Shown here in pieces: positions 12,158 to 20,989 of a stretch of 64,000 nt of DNA. Position numbers and translations under genes: made by a program. Below the pieces are notes generated by a model. The model was not told the DNA's origin, did not search any database, and worked only from the letters and a program-made list of their open reading frames with translations. The DNA lies in assembly GCF_016775475.1 (NCBI RefSeq), contig NZ_JAEUXJ010000001.1, positions 310,001 through 374,000 of the forward strand, written 5' to 3'. Every line of letters starts with the position of its first letter. Position 1 is the first letter of the stretch. The DNA comes from Belnapia mucosa. GTDB taxonomy: Bacteria; Pseudomonadota; Alphaproteobacteria; Acetobacterales; Acetobacteraceae.

Positions 12158-13096
12158 ATGCCGGGCCTCCTCGCCGGCCGGCTGGTGCAGATCGGGGTGG
12201 TGCTCACCCTCCTATCGGCACTGACCTGGCTGGCGATGGGGCTGATGCCGGGCGACCCGGTCGATCTGGCGCTGAGCGCCGACCCTCGGCTGACCGCCGA
12301 GGATGCGGCGCGGCTCCGGGCGCTGCACGGGCTCGACCAGCCTTTGTGGCAGCGCTACCTCGCCTGGGCCGGGGCGGTGCTGCGGGGGGAGTTCGGCTTC
12401 TCCCGCCTCTATGCGGTGCCGGTGACGGAGGTGCTCTGGCCGGCGCTGCGCTCCACCCTGGTGCTGCTCGGCTGGTCGCTGCTGCTCTCGGCGGGGCTCG
12501 GCATCGGGCTCGGCGTGCTGGGGGCGGTGCGGCGCGGCGCCGGGGTGCTGGCGGATGGCGTGGCCCTGCTGGCGCAGTCCCTGCCGGGCTTCTGGCTTGG
12601 CATCCTGCTCATCATCCTCTTCGCGGTGGAGCTCGGCTGGCTGCCGGCGGGCGGCATGGCCGAAGGCTGGGGCCTCGCCGAGGGCGCGCGCTTCCTGGCG
12701 CTGCCGGTGGCGACCCTCGCCTTCGTCAACATCGCCGCCTATGCGCGGCACAGCCTCTCGGCCATGCGGGAGGAGATGGCGCAGCCTTATATCCGCACCG
12801 CGCGCATGAAAGGCCTGCCGGAGCGGCAGGTGATCTGGGGCCATGCCTTCCCCAATGCCGCCATCCCGGTGGTGACGGTCGCGGCGCTGGATGCCGGCAG
12901 CCTGGTCTCCGGCGCGCTGGTGACGGAGACGATCTTCGCCCGCCCCGGCATGGGCAAGCTGATCTATGACAGCATCATGGGCAACGACTACAACCTGGCG
13001 CTGCTCGCCCTGCTGCTGGCGGCGCTGGTGACGATGCTGGCGACGCTGGCGGCCGATATCGTGCAGCGGATCATCGACCCGCGGCTGGCCGCTTGA
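12158..13096 (+). CDS. ABC transporter permease, DppB/OppB type
   Basis: A 312-residue inner-membrane permease of the peptide/nickel class. The N-terminal helix is followed by the family loop with LHGLDQPLWQRYLAW and the C-terminal half carries the EAA loop (EEMAQPYIRTARMKGLPERQ) that contacts the ATPase. Six helices are expected. The start ATG abuts the aldolase stop, with the ribosome binding site lying inside the aldolase gene. The stop overlaps the start of the DppC-type permease (TTGA). No binding protein or ATPase gene is nearby. Confidence 0.9.
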   Translation: MPGLLAGRLVQIGVVLTLLSALTWLAMGLMPGDPVDLALSADPRLTAEDAARLRALHGLDQPLWQRYLAWAGAVLRGEFGFSRLYAVPVTEVLWPALRSTLVLLGWSLLLSAGLGIGLGVLGAVRRGAGVLADGVALLAQSLPGFWLGILLIILFAVELGWLPAGGMAEGWGLAEGARFLALPVATLAFVNIAAYARHSLSAMREEMAQPYIRTARMKGLPERQVIWGHAFPNAAIPVVTVAALDAGSLVSGALVTETIFARPGMGKLIYDSIMGNDYNLALLALLLAALVTMLATLAADIVQRIIDPRLAA

Positions 13097-13914
13097 TCCG
13101 GCTGGCTTTGGGCCTGCTGCTGCTGGGGATGCTCGGGCTCGGCGCACTGGCGGCGCCCTGGGTGCAGGCTTGGCTGGGCACCGACCCTTTCGCTCCCGAC
13201 CTGATGGCACGCTATGGCCCGGTCTCCGCCGCCCATCCCCTCGGCACCGACGAGCTGGGGCGGGACCTGCTGCTGCGGCTGCTGCATGGCGCGCGGGTCT
13301 CACTCAGCGTCGGGCTGGCGGTGGCGGTCGGGGCGACGGGGCTCGGCACGGCGATCGGGCTGCTGGCGGCCTGGCGGGGCGGCTGGGTGGATGCGGTGCT
13401 GATGCGCGTCGCGGACGGCATGCTCGCCTTGCCGGCCCTGCCGTTGCTGGTGGTGCTGGCCGCGGTGGATACCGGGCGCTTCGGCCTGCTACGGGGCGAG
13501 GCGGCCTCCGACATCCTGCGGATCGTGCTGATCCTCCTTATCTTCGGCTGGGTGGGCACGGCGCGGCTGGCCCGGGCGGCGGCGCTGACGCAGCTTTCGC
13601 TCGACTATGTGGCGGCGGCGCGGGTCTCGGGCGCCAGCGAGGGGCGGGTGCTGCTGCGGCATGTGCTGCCGAATATCGCGGGGCCGATCGGAGTCGCCGC
13701 GGCGCTGGCCGTCGCCGGAGCGATCCTGGCCGAGAGCACGCTGAGCTTCCTCGGCTTGGGGATTCAGCCGCCGGCGCCGAGTTGGGGCAACATGCTCTCC
13801 AACGCGCAGGAGATGGTCTTCTCGGCACCGATGCAGGCGGTCTGGCCGGGGCTCTGCATCCTGCTCGCTGTCGCGGGCTGCACCCTGGCGGCGGACGGGT
13901 TGCGGCGCCGCTGA
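13093..13914 (+). CDS. ABC transporter permease, DppC/OppC type
   Basis: A 273-residue partner permease that forms a heterodimer with the preceding DppB-type subunit. The TTG start overlaps the previous stop (TTGATCCGG). The family's loop HPLGTDELGRDLLLRLLHGARVS (given in part) and the ATPase-contact EAA loop LDYVAAARVSGASEGRVLLR are present, with the conserved end STLSFLGLGIQPPAPSWGN. It is the last gene of the operon; a 170-base gap follows. The missing ATPase and solute-binding subunits must be supplied from elsewhere. Confidence 0.9.
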   Translation: MIRLALGLLLLGMLGLGALAAPWVQAWLGTDPFAPDLMARYGPVSAAHPLGTDELGRDLLLRLLHGARVSLSVGLAVAVGATGLGTAIGLLAAWRGGWVDAVLMRVADGMLALPALPLLVVLAAVDTGRFGLLRGEAASDILRIVLILLIFGWVGTARLARAAALTQLSLDYVAAARVSGASEGRVLLRHVLPNIAGPIGVAAALAVAGAILAESTLSFLGLGIQPPAPSWGNMLSNAQEMVFSAPMQAVWPGLCILLAVAGCTLAADGLRRR

Positions 13915-14085
13915 GGCCGGGGCGCTGTTGCGCCGCAGCGAGGTGCGGTTTACGGTCGCGTCATTCGCTCGGACCCGGTGCAAACCCGGGTGGCTCTTCC
14001 GGCCGCCGATCCGCCGGACAACGCATCGATCCGGTGAGTCCAACCGCGCAGGACGCGGTGCGCTCGCCCTGTGCGGATGATATTC

Positions 14086-15564
14086 ATGAAAACGCATTCT
14101 CGTTGGTGGCGCGACTGGTTCGGCAACCCGCGCGCCGACATCCTCTCGGGCATCGTCGTCGCCCTGGCGCTGATCCCGGAGGCGATCGGCTTCTCGGTCA
14201 TTGCCGGGGTCGATCCGAAGGTCGGGCTCTATGCCTCGGTGCTGATCGCCTGCGTCATCGCCTTCGCCGGCGGCCGGCCGGCCATGATCTCGGCGGCGAC
14301 GGCGGCGACGGCGGTGGTGATGACGGACCTCGTCCGCGACCATGGCCTGCAATACCTGCTGGCCGCGACCATCCTGATGGGCATCTTCCAGCTCATCGCC
14401 GCGGCGCTCCGGCTGGGGCGCCTGATGCGCTTCGTCTCCCGCTCGGTGATGACGGGCTTCGTCAATGCGCTGGCGATCCTGATCTTCCTGGCCCAGCTGC
14501 CGGAGCTCATCGGCGTGCCGCCGGTGACCTATGGGCTGATCGCCCTCGGCCTGGCCATCATCTATCTCTTCCCGCGGGTGACGCGGGCGGTGCCCTCGCC
14601 GCTGGTCGCCATCGCGGTGCTGACGGCGCTGACGGCCTGGCTCGGCCTCGACGTGCGGACGGTCGCCGATCTCGGCCAGCTGCCCTCGGCGCTGCCGGAA
14701 TTCATCCTGCCGGATGTGCCGCTGAGCTTCGAGACGCTGCGGATCATCGCCCCCTATTCGCTGACGCTGGCCGCGGTCGGGCTGCTGGAGTCGCTGCTGA
14801 CGGCGCAGATCGTTGACGACATGACCGACACGCCGAGCGACAAGAACCGCGAATGCGCCGGGCAGGGGCTGGCGAACATGGCCTCGGCCTTCTTCGGCGG
14901 CATGGGCGGCTGCGCCATGATCGGGCAGTCGGTGATCAATGTCGGCTCCGGCGCGCGGGGGCGGCTTTCGACCCTCGTCGCCGGCCTGTTCCTGCTTGTG
15001 CTGCTGGTGCTGCTGCAGGATCTGCTCGCCATCGTCCCCGTCGCGGCGCTGACGGCGGTGATGATCATGGTCTCGGTCAACACCTTCTCCTGGGACTCCA
15101 TTGCCCGGCTGCGGAGCAACCCGCTGCCCTCCTCCGTGGTCATGCTGGCGACGGTGGCGACGGTGGTGGCGACGGCGGACCTGGCCAAGGGCGTGCTGGT
15201 CGGGGTGCTGCTCTCGGGCGTGTTCTTCGCCGGCAAGGTCTCGCGCCTCAGCCGGGTGACGGGCGAGCTCTCAGCCGATGGGACGGTGCGGACCTACCGG
15301 GTGGAGGGGCAGGTCTTCTTCGCCTCGGCCGGCGGCTTCGCCGAGGCGATCGACGTGACGGAGCCGGTGGAGCGCATCGTCATCGATGTCGGCGCCGCCC
15401 ATTTCTGGGACATCTCGGCGGTCGGCGCGCTGGACCGCGTCGTGATGAAGGCGCGGCGCCAGGGCAGGGCGGTCGAGGTCATCGGGCTCAACGCGGCGAG
15501 CGAGACCATGGTGGAACGCTTCGGGACGCATCGGCAGGACGGGGCGGCGCCGGCCGCGCATTGA
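14086..15564 (+). CDS. SulP family inorganic anion transporter with STAS domain
   Basis: A 492-residue SLC26/SulP-type transporter, probably for sulfate, bicarbonate or another anion. The transmembrane domain (about 15-385) opens with [20 protein letters not shown] and contains the signature [20 protein letters not shown] and [22 protein letters not shown]-terminal STAS domain (about 395-480) carries [16 protein letters not shown] and the strand [19 protein letters not shown]. The start is taken at ATG 14086 (MKTHSRWW); ATG 14077 and GTG 14071 are alternatives in the same frame. Its last 77 bases overlap the convergent EamA exporter gene. Confidence 0.93.
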   Translation: MKTHSRWWRDWFGNPRADILSGIVVALALIPEAIGFSVIAGVDPKVGLYASVLIACVIAFAGGRPAMISAATAATAVVMTDLVRDHGLQYLLAATILMGIFQLIAAALRLGRLMRFVSRSVMTGFVNALAILIFLAQLPELIGVPPVTYGLIALGLAIIYLFPRVTRAVPSPLVAIAVLTALTAWLGLDVRTVADLGQLPSALPEFILPDVPLSFETLRIIAPYSLTLAAVGLLESLLTAQIVDDMTDTPSDKNRECAGQGLANMASAFFGGMGGCAMIGQSVINVGSGARGRLSTLVAGLFLLVLLVLLQDLLAIVPVAALTAVMIMVSVNTFSWDSIARLRSNPLPSSVVMLATVATVVATADLAKGVLVGVLLSGVFFAGKVSRLSRVTGELSADGTVRTYRVEGQVFFASAGGFAEAIDVTEPVERIVIDVGAAHFWDISAVGALDRVVMKARRQGRAVEVIGLNAASETMVERFGTHRQDGAAPAAH

Positions 15565-16540
15565 CCGCGCGGGCCTCCGGCAACGGCGTGGACGTCACGA
15601 TGAAGCGGCGATGGCCGTGGCCCGAGGTCATCGGATGATGCGCCGGTCCCGACTCCTCCGACCGGCTGGAGATGATCAGGCAGACGCCGGCGACGACCAC
15701 GGCCGTCGCCAGCATCGCCAGCGGCGAGAGCGGCTCGGCGAAGATGAGCCAGCCGAGCCCCATCGCCACCACCGGGTTCACATAGGAGAAGGTGGTCGCC
15801 ACCGCTGGCACCACCGCACTGACCAGATAGCCATAGGCGGTGAAGCCGACCACGGCGGTGAGGGTGAGCCAGAGCAGGCCGAGCCAGGACTGGCCCGATA
15901 CAGCGTGCCAGTCCAGCCCGGTGACATCGCCCTTGAGGCTGGCGGCGATGAGCAGGACGGCGCCGCCGCAGAGCAACTCCATCCCTGCCGCCAGCCGAGG
16001 ATCTTCCGGCAGGCCGACGCGCGGCGCCAGCACCGCGCCTAGCGCCCAGGCGCCCTGGCTGGCGACCAGCAGCGCGACGCCGAAGGGGTCGAGCCCGGCG
16101 CCGGGGCGCAGCAGCAGGCCGAGGCCGACCACCCCGACCACCAAGCCGAGCAGGGCACGGCGATGCGGGCGCTCGCGGAACAGCACGTAGCCGAGGCAGG
16201 CGGCGAAGATCGGCAGCAGCGCGGACATCACCCCTGCGATGCCGGAGGGCACCGTCCGCTGCCCGGCCGTCCCGACCCCGGCGCCGAGGGCGAGGATCAG
16301 CAGCCCGATCCCGAAGGCCGCCAGCCAGTGGCGGCGGGTCGGGCGCGGCGCGCCGGCGGCGCGGGACCAGGCGAAGAGGACCGCCCCCGCCACCAGCCCC
16401 CGGACACCGACGAGAAGCAGCGGCGGCAGCGTATCCAGCGCCGCCCGGGCACCGGCCGGTCCGGAGCCGAAGCTGGCATAGGTCGCGGCCAGGGCGAGCG
16501 GGACGCGCCAGCCCATGGCGCGCGGCAAGGACCTGGCCAT
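15488..16540 (-). CDS. EamA/DMT family transporter
   Basis: A 350-residue drug/metabolite transporter with two EamA repeats, about 15-145 and 160-300, giving ten helices. The conserved features [20 protein letters not shown] and [21 protein letters not shown] are clear. ATG 16540 follows a GGGGGAGGATTC ribosome binding site. After the last helix a polar ~50-residue tail ([13 protein letters not shown] onward) reads into the antisense strand of the SulP gene; the tail looks accidental, as EamA proteins usually stop near residue 300. Substrate unknown. Confidence 0.88.
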   Translation of the reverse strand: MARSLPRAMGWRVPLALAATYASFGSGPAGARAALDTLPPLLLVGVRGLVAGAVLFAWSRAAGAPRPTRRHWLAAFGIGLLILALGAGVGTAGQRTVPSGIAGVMSALLPIFAACLGYVLFRERPHRRALLGLVVGVVGLGLLLRPGAGLDPFGVALLVASQGAWALGAVLAPRVGLPEDPRLAAGMELLCGGAVLLIAASLKGDVTGLDWHAVSGQSWLGLLWLTLTAVVGFTAYGYLVSAVVPAVATTFSYVNPVVAMGLGWLIFAEPLSPLAMLATAVVVAGVCLIISSRSEESGPAHHPMTSGHGHRRFIVTSTPLPEARAVNARPAPPRPADASRSVPPWSRSPR

Positions 16541-16611
16541 GAATCCTCCCCCCTCCGGCCGTCAGCGCAGGAGGGGCGAACACGGGTGGCGCGGCAAAGT
16601 TCGGCGCTGAT

Positions 16612-17322
16612 CTAGCGCCCTTTCTCCTTCCGCCAGGCGGCGAAGAGTTCCCGGTTCTTCGGATCCGTCATCGGATAGAGGCCGCGAATCGTGTGGCCGG
16701 CGGCGACGCGCTCCTGGACGAAATCCTCGCCGACCGTCTGCTCATAGGCTTCCTCGGCAACCTGGTCGGCGAGATGGGCGGGAATGCAGACCACGCCCTC
16801 CCCATCGCCCACCATGATATCGCCGGGATAGACCGGGACCTCGCCGCAGGCGATCGGCACGTTCAGGTCGACCGCATGGTGGCGGATCAGGTTGGTCGGG
16901 GCGCTGGGCGCGGCGTGGTAGACCGGCCAGGGCATTTCGGCGATCTCCGGCGTATCGCGGAAGCCGCCATCGGTGATGGCGCCGGCGACGCCGCGGGCCA
17001 TGAGCCGCGTCAGAAGGATGCCGCCGGCGCTGGCGGCCTTGGGGTCGCCGCGGCTGTCCACCACGAAGACGTTGCCGGCCGGGCACTCCTCGACGCCCTT
17101 GCGCTGCGGATGGTCGGGATCGAGGAAGGCCTCGAGCTTGTCGAGATCCTCGCGGGCCGGGATGTAGCGCAGCGTATAGGCGGGGCCGACCAGCCGTGGT
17201 GCGGCGGGGTTCACCAGCCGCGGGCCCTGGAGGAAGAGATTCCGGAAGCCGTGCTTGAACAGCACGGTGGTCAGCGTGGCGGTGCTCACCTCGGCGAGCT
17301 TGCGGCGGGTTTCGGGGTTCAT
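16612..17322 (-). CDS. RraA-like protein (HMG/CHA aldolase or oxaloacetate decarboxylase family)
   Basis: A 236-residue protein of the RraA fold. Family residues are seen in NVFVVDSRGDPKAASAGGILLT (in part), ARGVAGAITDGGFRDTPEI with the G-G-x-R-D signature, and VYPGDIMVGDGEGVVCIP with the D-x-D-G metal site. Proteins of this group include regulators of RNase E and, more often in this type of context, 4-hydroxy-4-methyl-2-oxoglutarate aldolases; the N- and C-terminal extensions favour an enzyme. It stands alone on the minus strand, with a 73-base gap to the next upstream gene. Confidence 0.85.
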   Translation of the reverse strand: MNPETRRKLAEVSTATLTTVLFKHGFRNLFLQGPRLVNPAAPRLVGPAYTLRYIPAREDLDKLEAFLDPDHPQRKGVEECPAGNVFVVDSRGDPKAASAGGILLTRLMARGVAGAITDGGFRDTPEIAEMPWPVYHAAPSAPTNLIRHHAVDLNVPIACGEVPVYPGDIMVGDGEGVVCIPAHLADQVAEEAYEQTVGEDFVQERVAAGHTIRGLYPMTDPKNRELFAAWRKEKGR

Positions 17323-17394
17323 GGCGTCCCTGCGGCTGTGATCTGGCCCGGCCAGTCTGCCGAGACTGCACTCCGGCTGTCGAGGCGGCGCCGG

Positions 17395-18198
17395 CTAGCG
17401 GTCCGGCAGCCAGATCTCCAGCGTGCCGGAGGAGGGAGCCGGCTCGTAATTGCGGAAATCCTGGATCGCCCAGCCACGGCCGAGCCGCCCGGCGAGCCGT
17501 GCCGCCGCCGCCGCATCCTCGGTGTGGAAGTAGCGGACCACGCGCTGCGACGGCGTGCTGGTGACGAGGCGGGTATCGGCCACCTCGAAGCCGGAATCGC
17601 GGAGCTGCGGCACCAGCTCGGCCGCGCTATCCGCCGCCGCCACCGAGCCGGCGCGCATATGCAGGAAGACGCGCGCCTGGCCGGAGCCGGCCGACGGCGC
17701 CGGCGTGGCTGCGATGCCGGGCGGCAGGGTCAGCGGGCGCGGCGGGGCGCCGAGCACGATTGGCGGCGCGGGCGGCTGCGCCACCGAGGGAAGCGGCGGC
17801 GCGGCCTCGCGCCGGCTGGCCTGGGCCTGGGCGAGAGCCAGCTCGCGGCGGGTCGTGGCGAGATCGGCCTCGGCTGCCTGCCTCGCCTCGCGCAGGGCAT
17901 TGAGCCGTGCCTGCTCGGCGGCGACAGAGGCGCGAAGGGAGGCGAGATCGGCCTCCAGCGCGGTGCGATCAGGGCCAGGGGGGACGGCAGGCACCGGGGC
18001 GGCGGGGACCGGCATGGCAGCCGGCGCCGCAGCCTGCTGGGCAACAGGCGGCGCGACGGGGGGATGCCGCAGGCCGAGACCAAGCAGCAATCCGCCGCCC
18101 AGACCCAGCACCGCCAGCACCAGCCCGACCAGCACCACGCGCCCCTGCCGCCGCTGCGGGCGCAGCAGGGGCGGGGCGGGTGGGCGCCGGTCCAGCAT
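17395..18198 (-). CDS. Membrane-anchored coiled-coil protein with LytR_C-like C-terminal domain
   Basis: A 267-residue protein of unknown function. After a basic N-terminus a single helix (GRVVLVGLVLAVLGLGGGLL) anchors it in the inner membrane; a Pro/Ala linker, a periplasmic coiled coil (about 75-125, rich in Ala, Leu, Arg and Glu) and a second Pro-rich linker follow. The last ~95 residues (VFLHMRAGSVAAADSAAEL to LEIWLPDR) form an alpha/beta domain like the LytR C-terminal or SPOR-type cell-envelope modules. An envelope or peptidoglycan role is inference. Confidence 0.7.
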   Translation of the reverse strand: MLDRRPPAPPLLRPQRRQGRVVLVGLVLAVLGLGGGLLLGLGLRHPPVAPPVAQQAAAPAAMPVPAAPVPAVPPGPDRTALEADLASLRASVAAEQARLNALREARQAAEADLATTRRELALAQAQASRREAAPPLPSVAQPPAPPIVLGAPPRPLTLPPGIAATPAPSAGSGQARVFLHMRAGSVAAADSAAELVPQLRDSGFEVADTRLVTSTPSQRVVRYFHTEDAAAAARLAGRLGRGWAIQDFRNYEPAPSSGTLEIWLPDR

Positions 18199-18254
18199 GC
18201 GGTTCAGGCCATGCGCCGGGTCCGAAAGGCCCGGGCGCGGGCTGCGGCTGCCGC

Positions 18255-18716
18255 TCAGTGGCGCTCGGCCGTCTCGACGGCCAGCTCGCGCTCAGGGTGC
18301 TCGGCCAGGCTCTGGGCCGCCAGCGCACGGGCCATCTGGCTCAGCGCCTCCTGATGCTTCTCGTTGTCGATGAGCGCGAAATTCCGCGCGAGCTCCAGGC
18401 ACATGCGCTGCCGCGGGGAGATCTCGGCCGGCTCGCCCTCATCGGCGAGGCCCTCGAAGAACCAGGAAACGGCGACGTTCAGCACCTGGGCGATCTCGAA
18501 CAGCCGACCGGCGGAGATCCGGTTCAGACCGCGCTCATACTTGTGCGCCTGCTGATAGGTGACGCCGATCATGCGGGCGAGCTGCTGCTGCGAGAGCCCC
18601 ATCATCACCCGCCGCTCCCGGATCCGGGCACCCACATGGCGGTCCGCCGCATTGGCACGCTGGCCAACCTTGGCAGCTCCGGCCCGAGGAAGGGTGGTCT
18701 CGGTGCTAGGCGGCAT
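18255..18716 (-). CDS. XRE-family helix-turn-helix transcriptional regulator (PraR-like)
   Basis: A 153-residue DNA-binding protein. The HTH lies at about 30-90: RIRERRVMMGLSQQQLARMI, then GVTYQQAHKYERGLNRISA and the WFFEG end, the pattern of the small alphaproteobacterial XRE regulators related to PraR. The C-terminal ~60 residues are helical and charged, perhaps for oligomerisation. The start ATG at 18716 is fixed by the ribosome binding site AAAGGA six bases before it; a frame open further upstream is rejected. It follows phaR on the same strand by 110 bases; a link to PHA control is possible but unproven. Confidence 0.85.
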   Translation of the reverse strand: MPPSTETTLPRAGAAKVGQRANAADRHVGARIRERRVMMGLSQQQLARMIGVTYQQAHKYERGLNRISAGRLFEIAQVLNVAVSWFFEGLADEGEPAEISPRQRMCLELARNFALIDNEKHQEALSQMARALAAQSLAEHPERELAVETAERH

Positions 18717-18826
18717 ATTGTATCCTTTATGGCCCAGGGTTGTCTCACCTTGGGCAATGCCGTGGCACCCTCCCCGTTCCACCGTTGCGCGTGACGTATG
18801 CGTGATGGAGCCAAGTCGCGAGTGAT

Positions 18827-19429
18827 TCACCCGGAGCGCGATGCGCCCGGCTTGGTTCCCTGGAGCTCGGCGAGCTGGCGGCGCAGCGCCTCGTTTTCCT
18901 CTCTCAGGGATTCAATGGTTTGCGAGCTGTCATTCGCACGGAAGGGTGCGAAGAGGCTCATGGCCCGTTCCATCATCGCCATGTTCTGCTTGCTCATCTC
19001 CTCGATGCCGGGGAAGGGCAGGAAACCGCCCATCGCCTGTTCCATCGAGCGGCGAAGCTGGGTCTGCTGCCGGGCGAAGCCGTTCATGGCGACGTCCAGA
19101 TAGCGGGGCAGCACGCTTTGCAGGCTGTCGCCGTAGAAGCCGATCAGGTGGCGAAGGAAGCTTTCGGGCAGCAGGTTGCGGCCCTTCGACTCCTCCTCGA
19201 CGATTATCTGGGTCAGCACGGAACGGGTGATGTCGTCGCCCGTCTTGGCATCATAGACCACGAAGTCGCGGCCCAGCCGGACCATCCCGGCCAGGTCCTC
19301 CAGCGTCACGTAGCTGGAGGATTCCGTGTTGTAGAGGCGGCGGTTGGCGTATTTCTTGACCACCACCGGCGGCGTCCCGGCGGAAGACGCCTCGGTCGCG
19401 GGTTCGGCGCGGGCAGTGCTTTCGGCCAT
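18827..19429 (-). CDS. phaR: Polyhydroxyalkanoate synthesis repressor PhaR
   Basis: A 200-residue regulator that senses PHA granules and represses phasin and its own gene in related bacteria. The PHB/PHA accumulation regulator DNA-binding domain follows a ~24-residue polar leader: VVKKYANRRLYNTESSSYV, LGRDFVVYDAKTGDDITRSVL, QIIVEEESKG. The granule-binding C-terminal part has FYGDSLQSVLPRYLDVAM and a coiled coil near the end (ESLREENEALRRQLAELQ). It is divergent from the PHA-synthase-side genes, with a 122-base shared upstream region. Confidence 0.95.
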   Translation of the reverse strand: MAESTARAEPATEASSAGTPPVVVKKYANRRLYNTESSSYVTLEDLAGMVRLGRDFVVYDAKTGDDITRSVLTQIIVEEESKGRNLLPESFLRHLIGFYGDSLQSVLPRYLDVAMNGFARQQTQLRRSMEQAMGGFLPFPGIEEMSKQNMAMMERAMSLFAPFRANDSSQTIESLREENEALRRQLAELQGTKPGASRSG

Positions 19430-19507
19430 GACGGTTCCGACGAAAATGGGTTTGCGACAGGACAGGAAGAGTAGCACGCGGGCCGGCCTCGCGCGGAAGC
19501 GGGTTTT

Positions 19508-19516
19508 TGCATTGCA
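19508..19516. promoter_or_regulatory. TGCA-T-TGCA repeat between phaR and the PHA genes, candidate PhaR site
   Basis: The sequence TTTTTGCATTGCACA carries two TGCA half-sites one base apart, 79 bases from the phaR start and 36 bases from the next gene. PhaR of related alphaproteobacteria binds TGC-rich inverted sites, so autoregulation here is plausible; the exact operator of this protein is not known to me. Confidence 0.3.
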
Positions 19517-19551
19517 CACTTCCGCGTGCAGGGCTGTGGGAGAGGGGTGCC

Positions 19552-19905
19552 ATGGCCGAGAAGGGGAGCAGACCCGGCCTCGACGGGCTGGCCGAGGAAT
19601 GGATCGCATTGTGGCAGGAGGAGATCGCCGCGCTGGCCGCGGACGGGGATGCCGCCGCCGTCTGGCGCCAGGCGCTGGCGGGCTGGGGAGGTCTGCATGA
19701 GCCAAGGCACCCCCCGGCGGGGGCCCCGCCCGCTGCCGCTGCATCTCGGCCTGATGGCGATGCGCCGCTGGATGGCGATGGCGGCGCTGCCCTTGCTCGC
19801 CTCGAAGCCCGGATCGCCGGGCTCGAGCAGCGGCTGGCCGCGCTCGAGGCCCGCGGCGATGGCGCGGATCGCCCAAAAGCTCGAAGCCGGCGGCCACGCG
19901 CCTGA
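19552..19905 (+). CDS. Small coiled-coil protein of the PHA cluster (possible PhaM/PhaE-like or phasin-like)
   Basis: A 117-residue protein with a good ribosome binding site (GAGAGGGGTGCC before ATG). Residues 10-45 are amphipathic and Trp-rich (EEWIALWQEEIAALAAD), then a Pro/Ala linker, a strong Leu-Glu coiled coil at 79-101 (LEARIAGLEQRLAALEARG) and a basic tail, RPKARSRRPRA. That layout recalls granule-associated proteins that bind PHA synthase or DNA, but I cannot name the family. Its 3' 209 bases overlap, in another frame, the N-terminal region of the synthase-like gene. Both frames look coding. Confidence 0.6.
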   Translation: MAEKGSRPGLDGLAEEWIALWQEEIAALAADGDAAAVWRQALAGWGGLHEPRHPPAGAPPAAAASRPDGDAPLDGDGGAALARLEARIAGLEQRLAALEARGDGADRPKARSRRPRA

Positions 19906-20929
19906 AGCCTTCGCCGCCGCGGTCTTTGAGGCGCTGAACCGGGCGGATGCCGGGCTGCTGAGCGGGATCACCGCCTATCGCCGGCATCCCTCGCGGCGTG
20001 AGGAGCCGGACCTGCCGGTCGCCTGGGCCGAAGGGGGCAGCCGGCTGCTGGATTATGGCGGGGAGGGACCGGTGGTGCTGGTCGTCCCCTCCCTCATCAA
20101 CCGGGCCTCGATCCTCGACCTCCAGCCGGGCGCCTCCCTGCTGCGCTACCTGGCGGGCGAGGGTCTGCGGGTCTTGCTGCTCGACTGGGGCGAGCCGGGG
20201 CCGGTGGAGCGGGGCTTCGGCCTTGCGGATTACATCGCCGGGCGGCTGGAGCGGGCGCTGGCGGTGGCCGCCGCCGATGGCCCGGTCCTGCTCGCCGGCT
20301 ACTGCATGGGCGGGCTGCTCACGCTCGCCGCCGCGCAGCGCCAGCCGGGACGGGTCCGGGGGCTGGCGCTGCTGGCAACGCCCTGGGATTTCTGGGCCGA
20401 GGCGCCGGAGCGGGCGCGGGCGATCGGCGCCATGCTGCGGGGGCTGGAGCCGCTGCTGGCCGCGACCGGCGCGCTGCCGGTCGATACTATCCAGGCGCTG
20501 TTCGCCCTGCCCGATCCCTTCGCCATTGCTGCGAAATATCGCAGCTTCGGGGAACTCGACCCGGACAGCCTCCGGGCGCGGCGCTTCGTCGCGCTGGAGG
20601 ACTGGCTGAACGATGGCATCGCGCTGGCGGCGCCGGTGGCACGGGAATGCCTCGGCGGCTGGTACGGCGCCAATACCCCGGCGCGGGGCGAGTGGCGCAT
20701 CCTCGGCGAAGCGGTGGCGCCGGGCCGGCTGACCTGTCCCACCTTCCTGGCGATCCCGGAGCGAGATCGGATCGTCCCGCCGGCCTCGGCGCTTGCCCTG
20801 GCGACGGCGCTGCCGGGGCCCCTGGTGCATCACGCCGCGGCTGGCCATATCGGCATGGTGGCGGGACAGGGGGCCGAGGCGGCGCTCTGGCAGCCGCTGC
20901 GGCACTGGATGGTGGGGCTCGGCTTGTAG
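19697..20929 (+). CDS. PHA synthase-like alpha/beta hydrolase (PhaC-type lipase box)
   Basis: A 410-residue cytoplasmic enzyme of the PhaC-related alpha/beta hydrolase group. The nucleophile motif is GYCMGG with Cys at about residue 203, the lipase-box-like site of PHA synthases; the Asp is in IPERDRIVPP and the His in AAAGHIGMVAG. It is far shorter than class I PhaC (about 590 residues), so it may be a divergent synthase or a related thioesterase/depolymerase. The ATG at 19697 has the ribosome binding site GGGGAGG. Residues 25-55 are low complexity and overlap the upstream gene. phaA follows after 60 bases. Confidence 0.85.
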   Translation: MSQGTPRRGPRPLPLHLGLMAMRRWMAMAALPLLASKPGSPGSSSGWPRSRPAAMARIAQKLEAGGHAPEAFAAAVFEALNRADAGLLSGITAYRRHPSRREEPDLPVAWAEGGSRLLDYGGEGPVVLVVPSLINRASILDLQPGASLLRYLAGEGLRVLLLDWGEPGPVERGFGLADYIAGRLERALAVAAADGPVLLAGYCMGGLLTLAAAQRQPGRVRGLALLATPWDFWAEAPERARAIGAMLRGLEPLLAATGALPVDTIQALFALPDPFAIAAKYRSFGELDPDSLRARRFVALEDWLNDGIALAAPVARECLGGWYGANTPARGEWRILGEAVAPGRLTCPTFLAIPERDRIVPPASALALATALPGPLVHHAAAGHIGMVAGQGAEAALWQPLRHWMVGLGL

Positions 20930-20989
20930 CGCCGGCCGGCGCTGGTCCACACTGCGGCGCAGCATCAGATCAAGGGTGGAGAGCCAAAC

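Noticed and set aside
13915..14085. A possible riboswitch or tRNA-like fold before the SulP gene (ACCCGG...CCGGGT hairpin)
   Set aside because: A six-base-pair stem in GC-rich DNA is common, and no known riboswitch or tRNA pattern could be matched.
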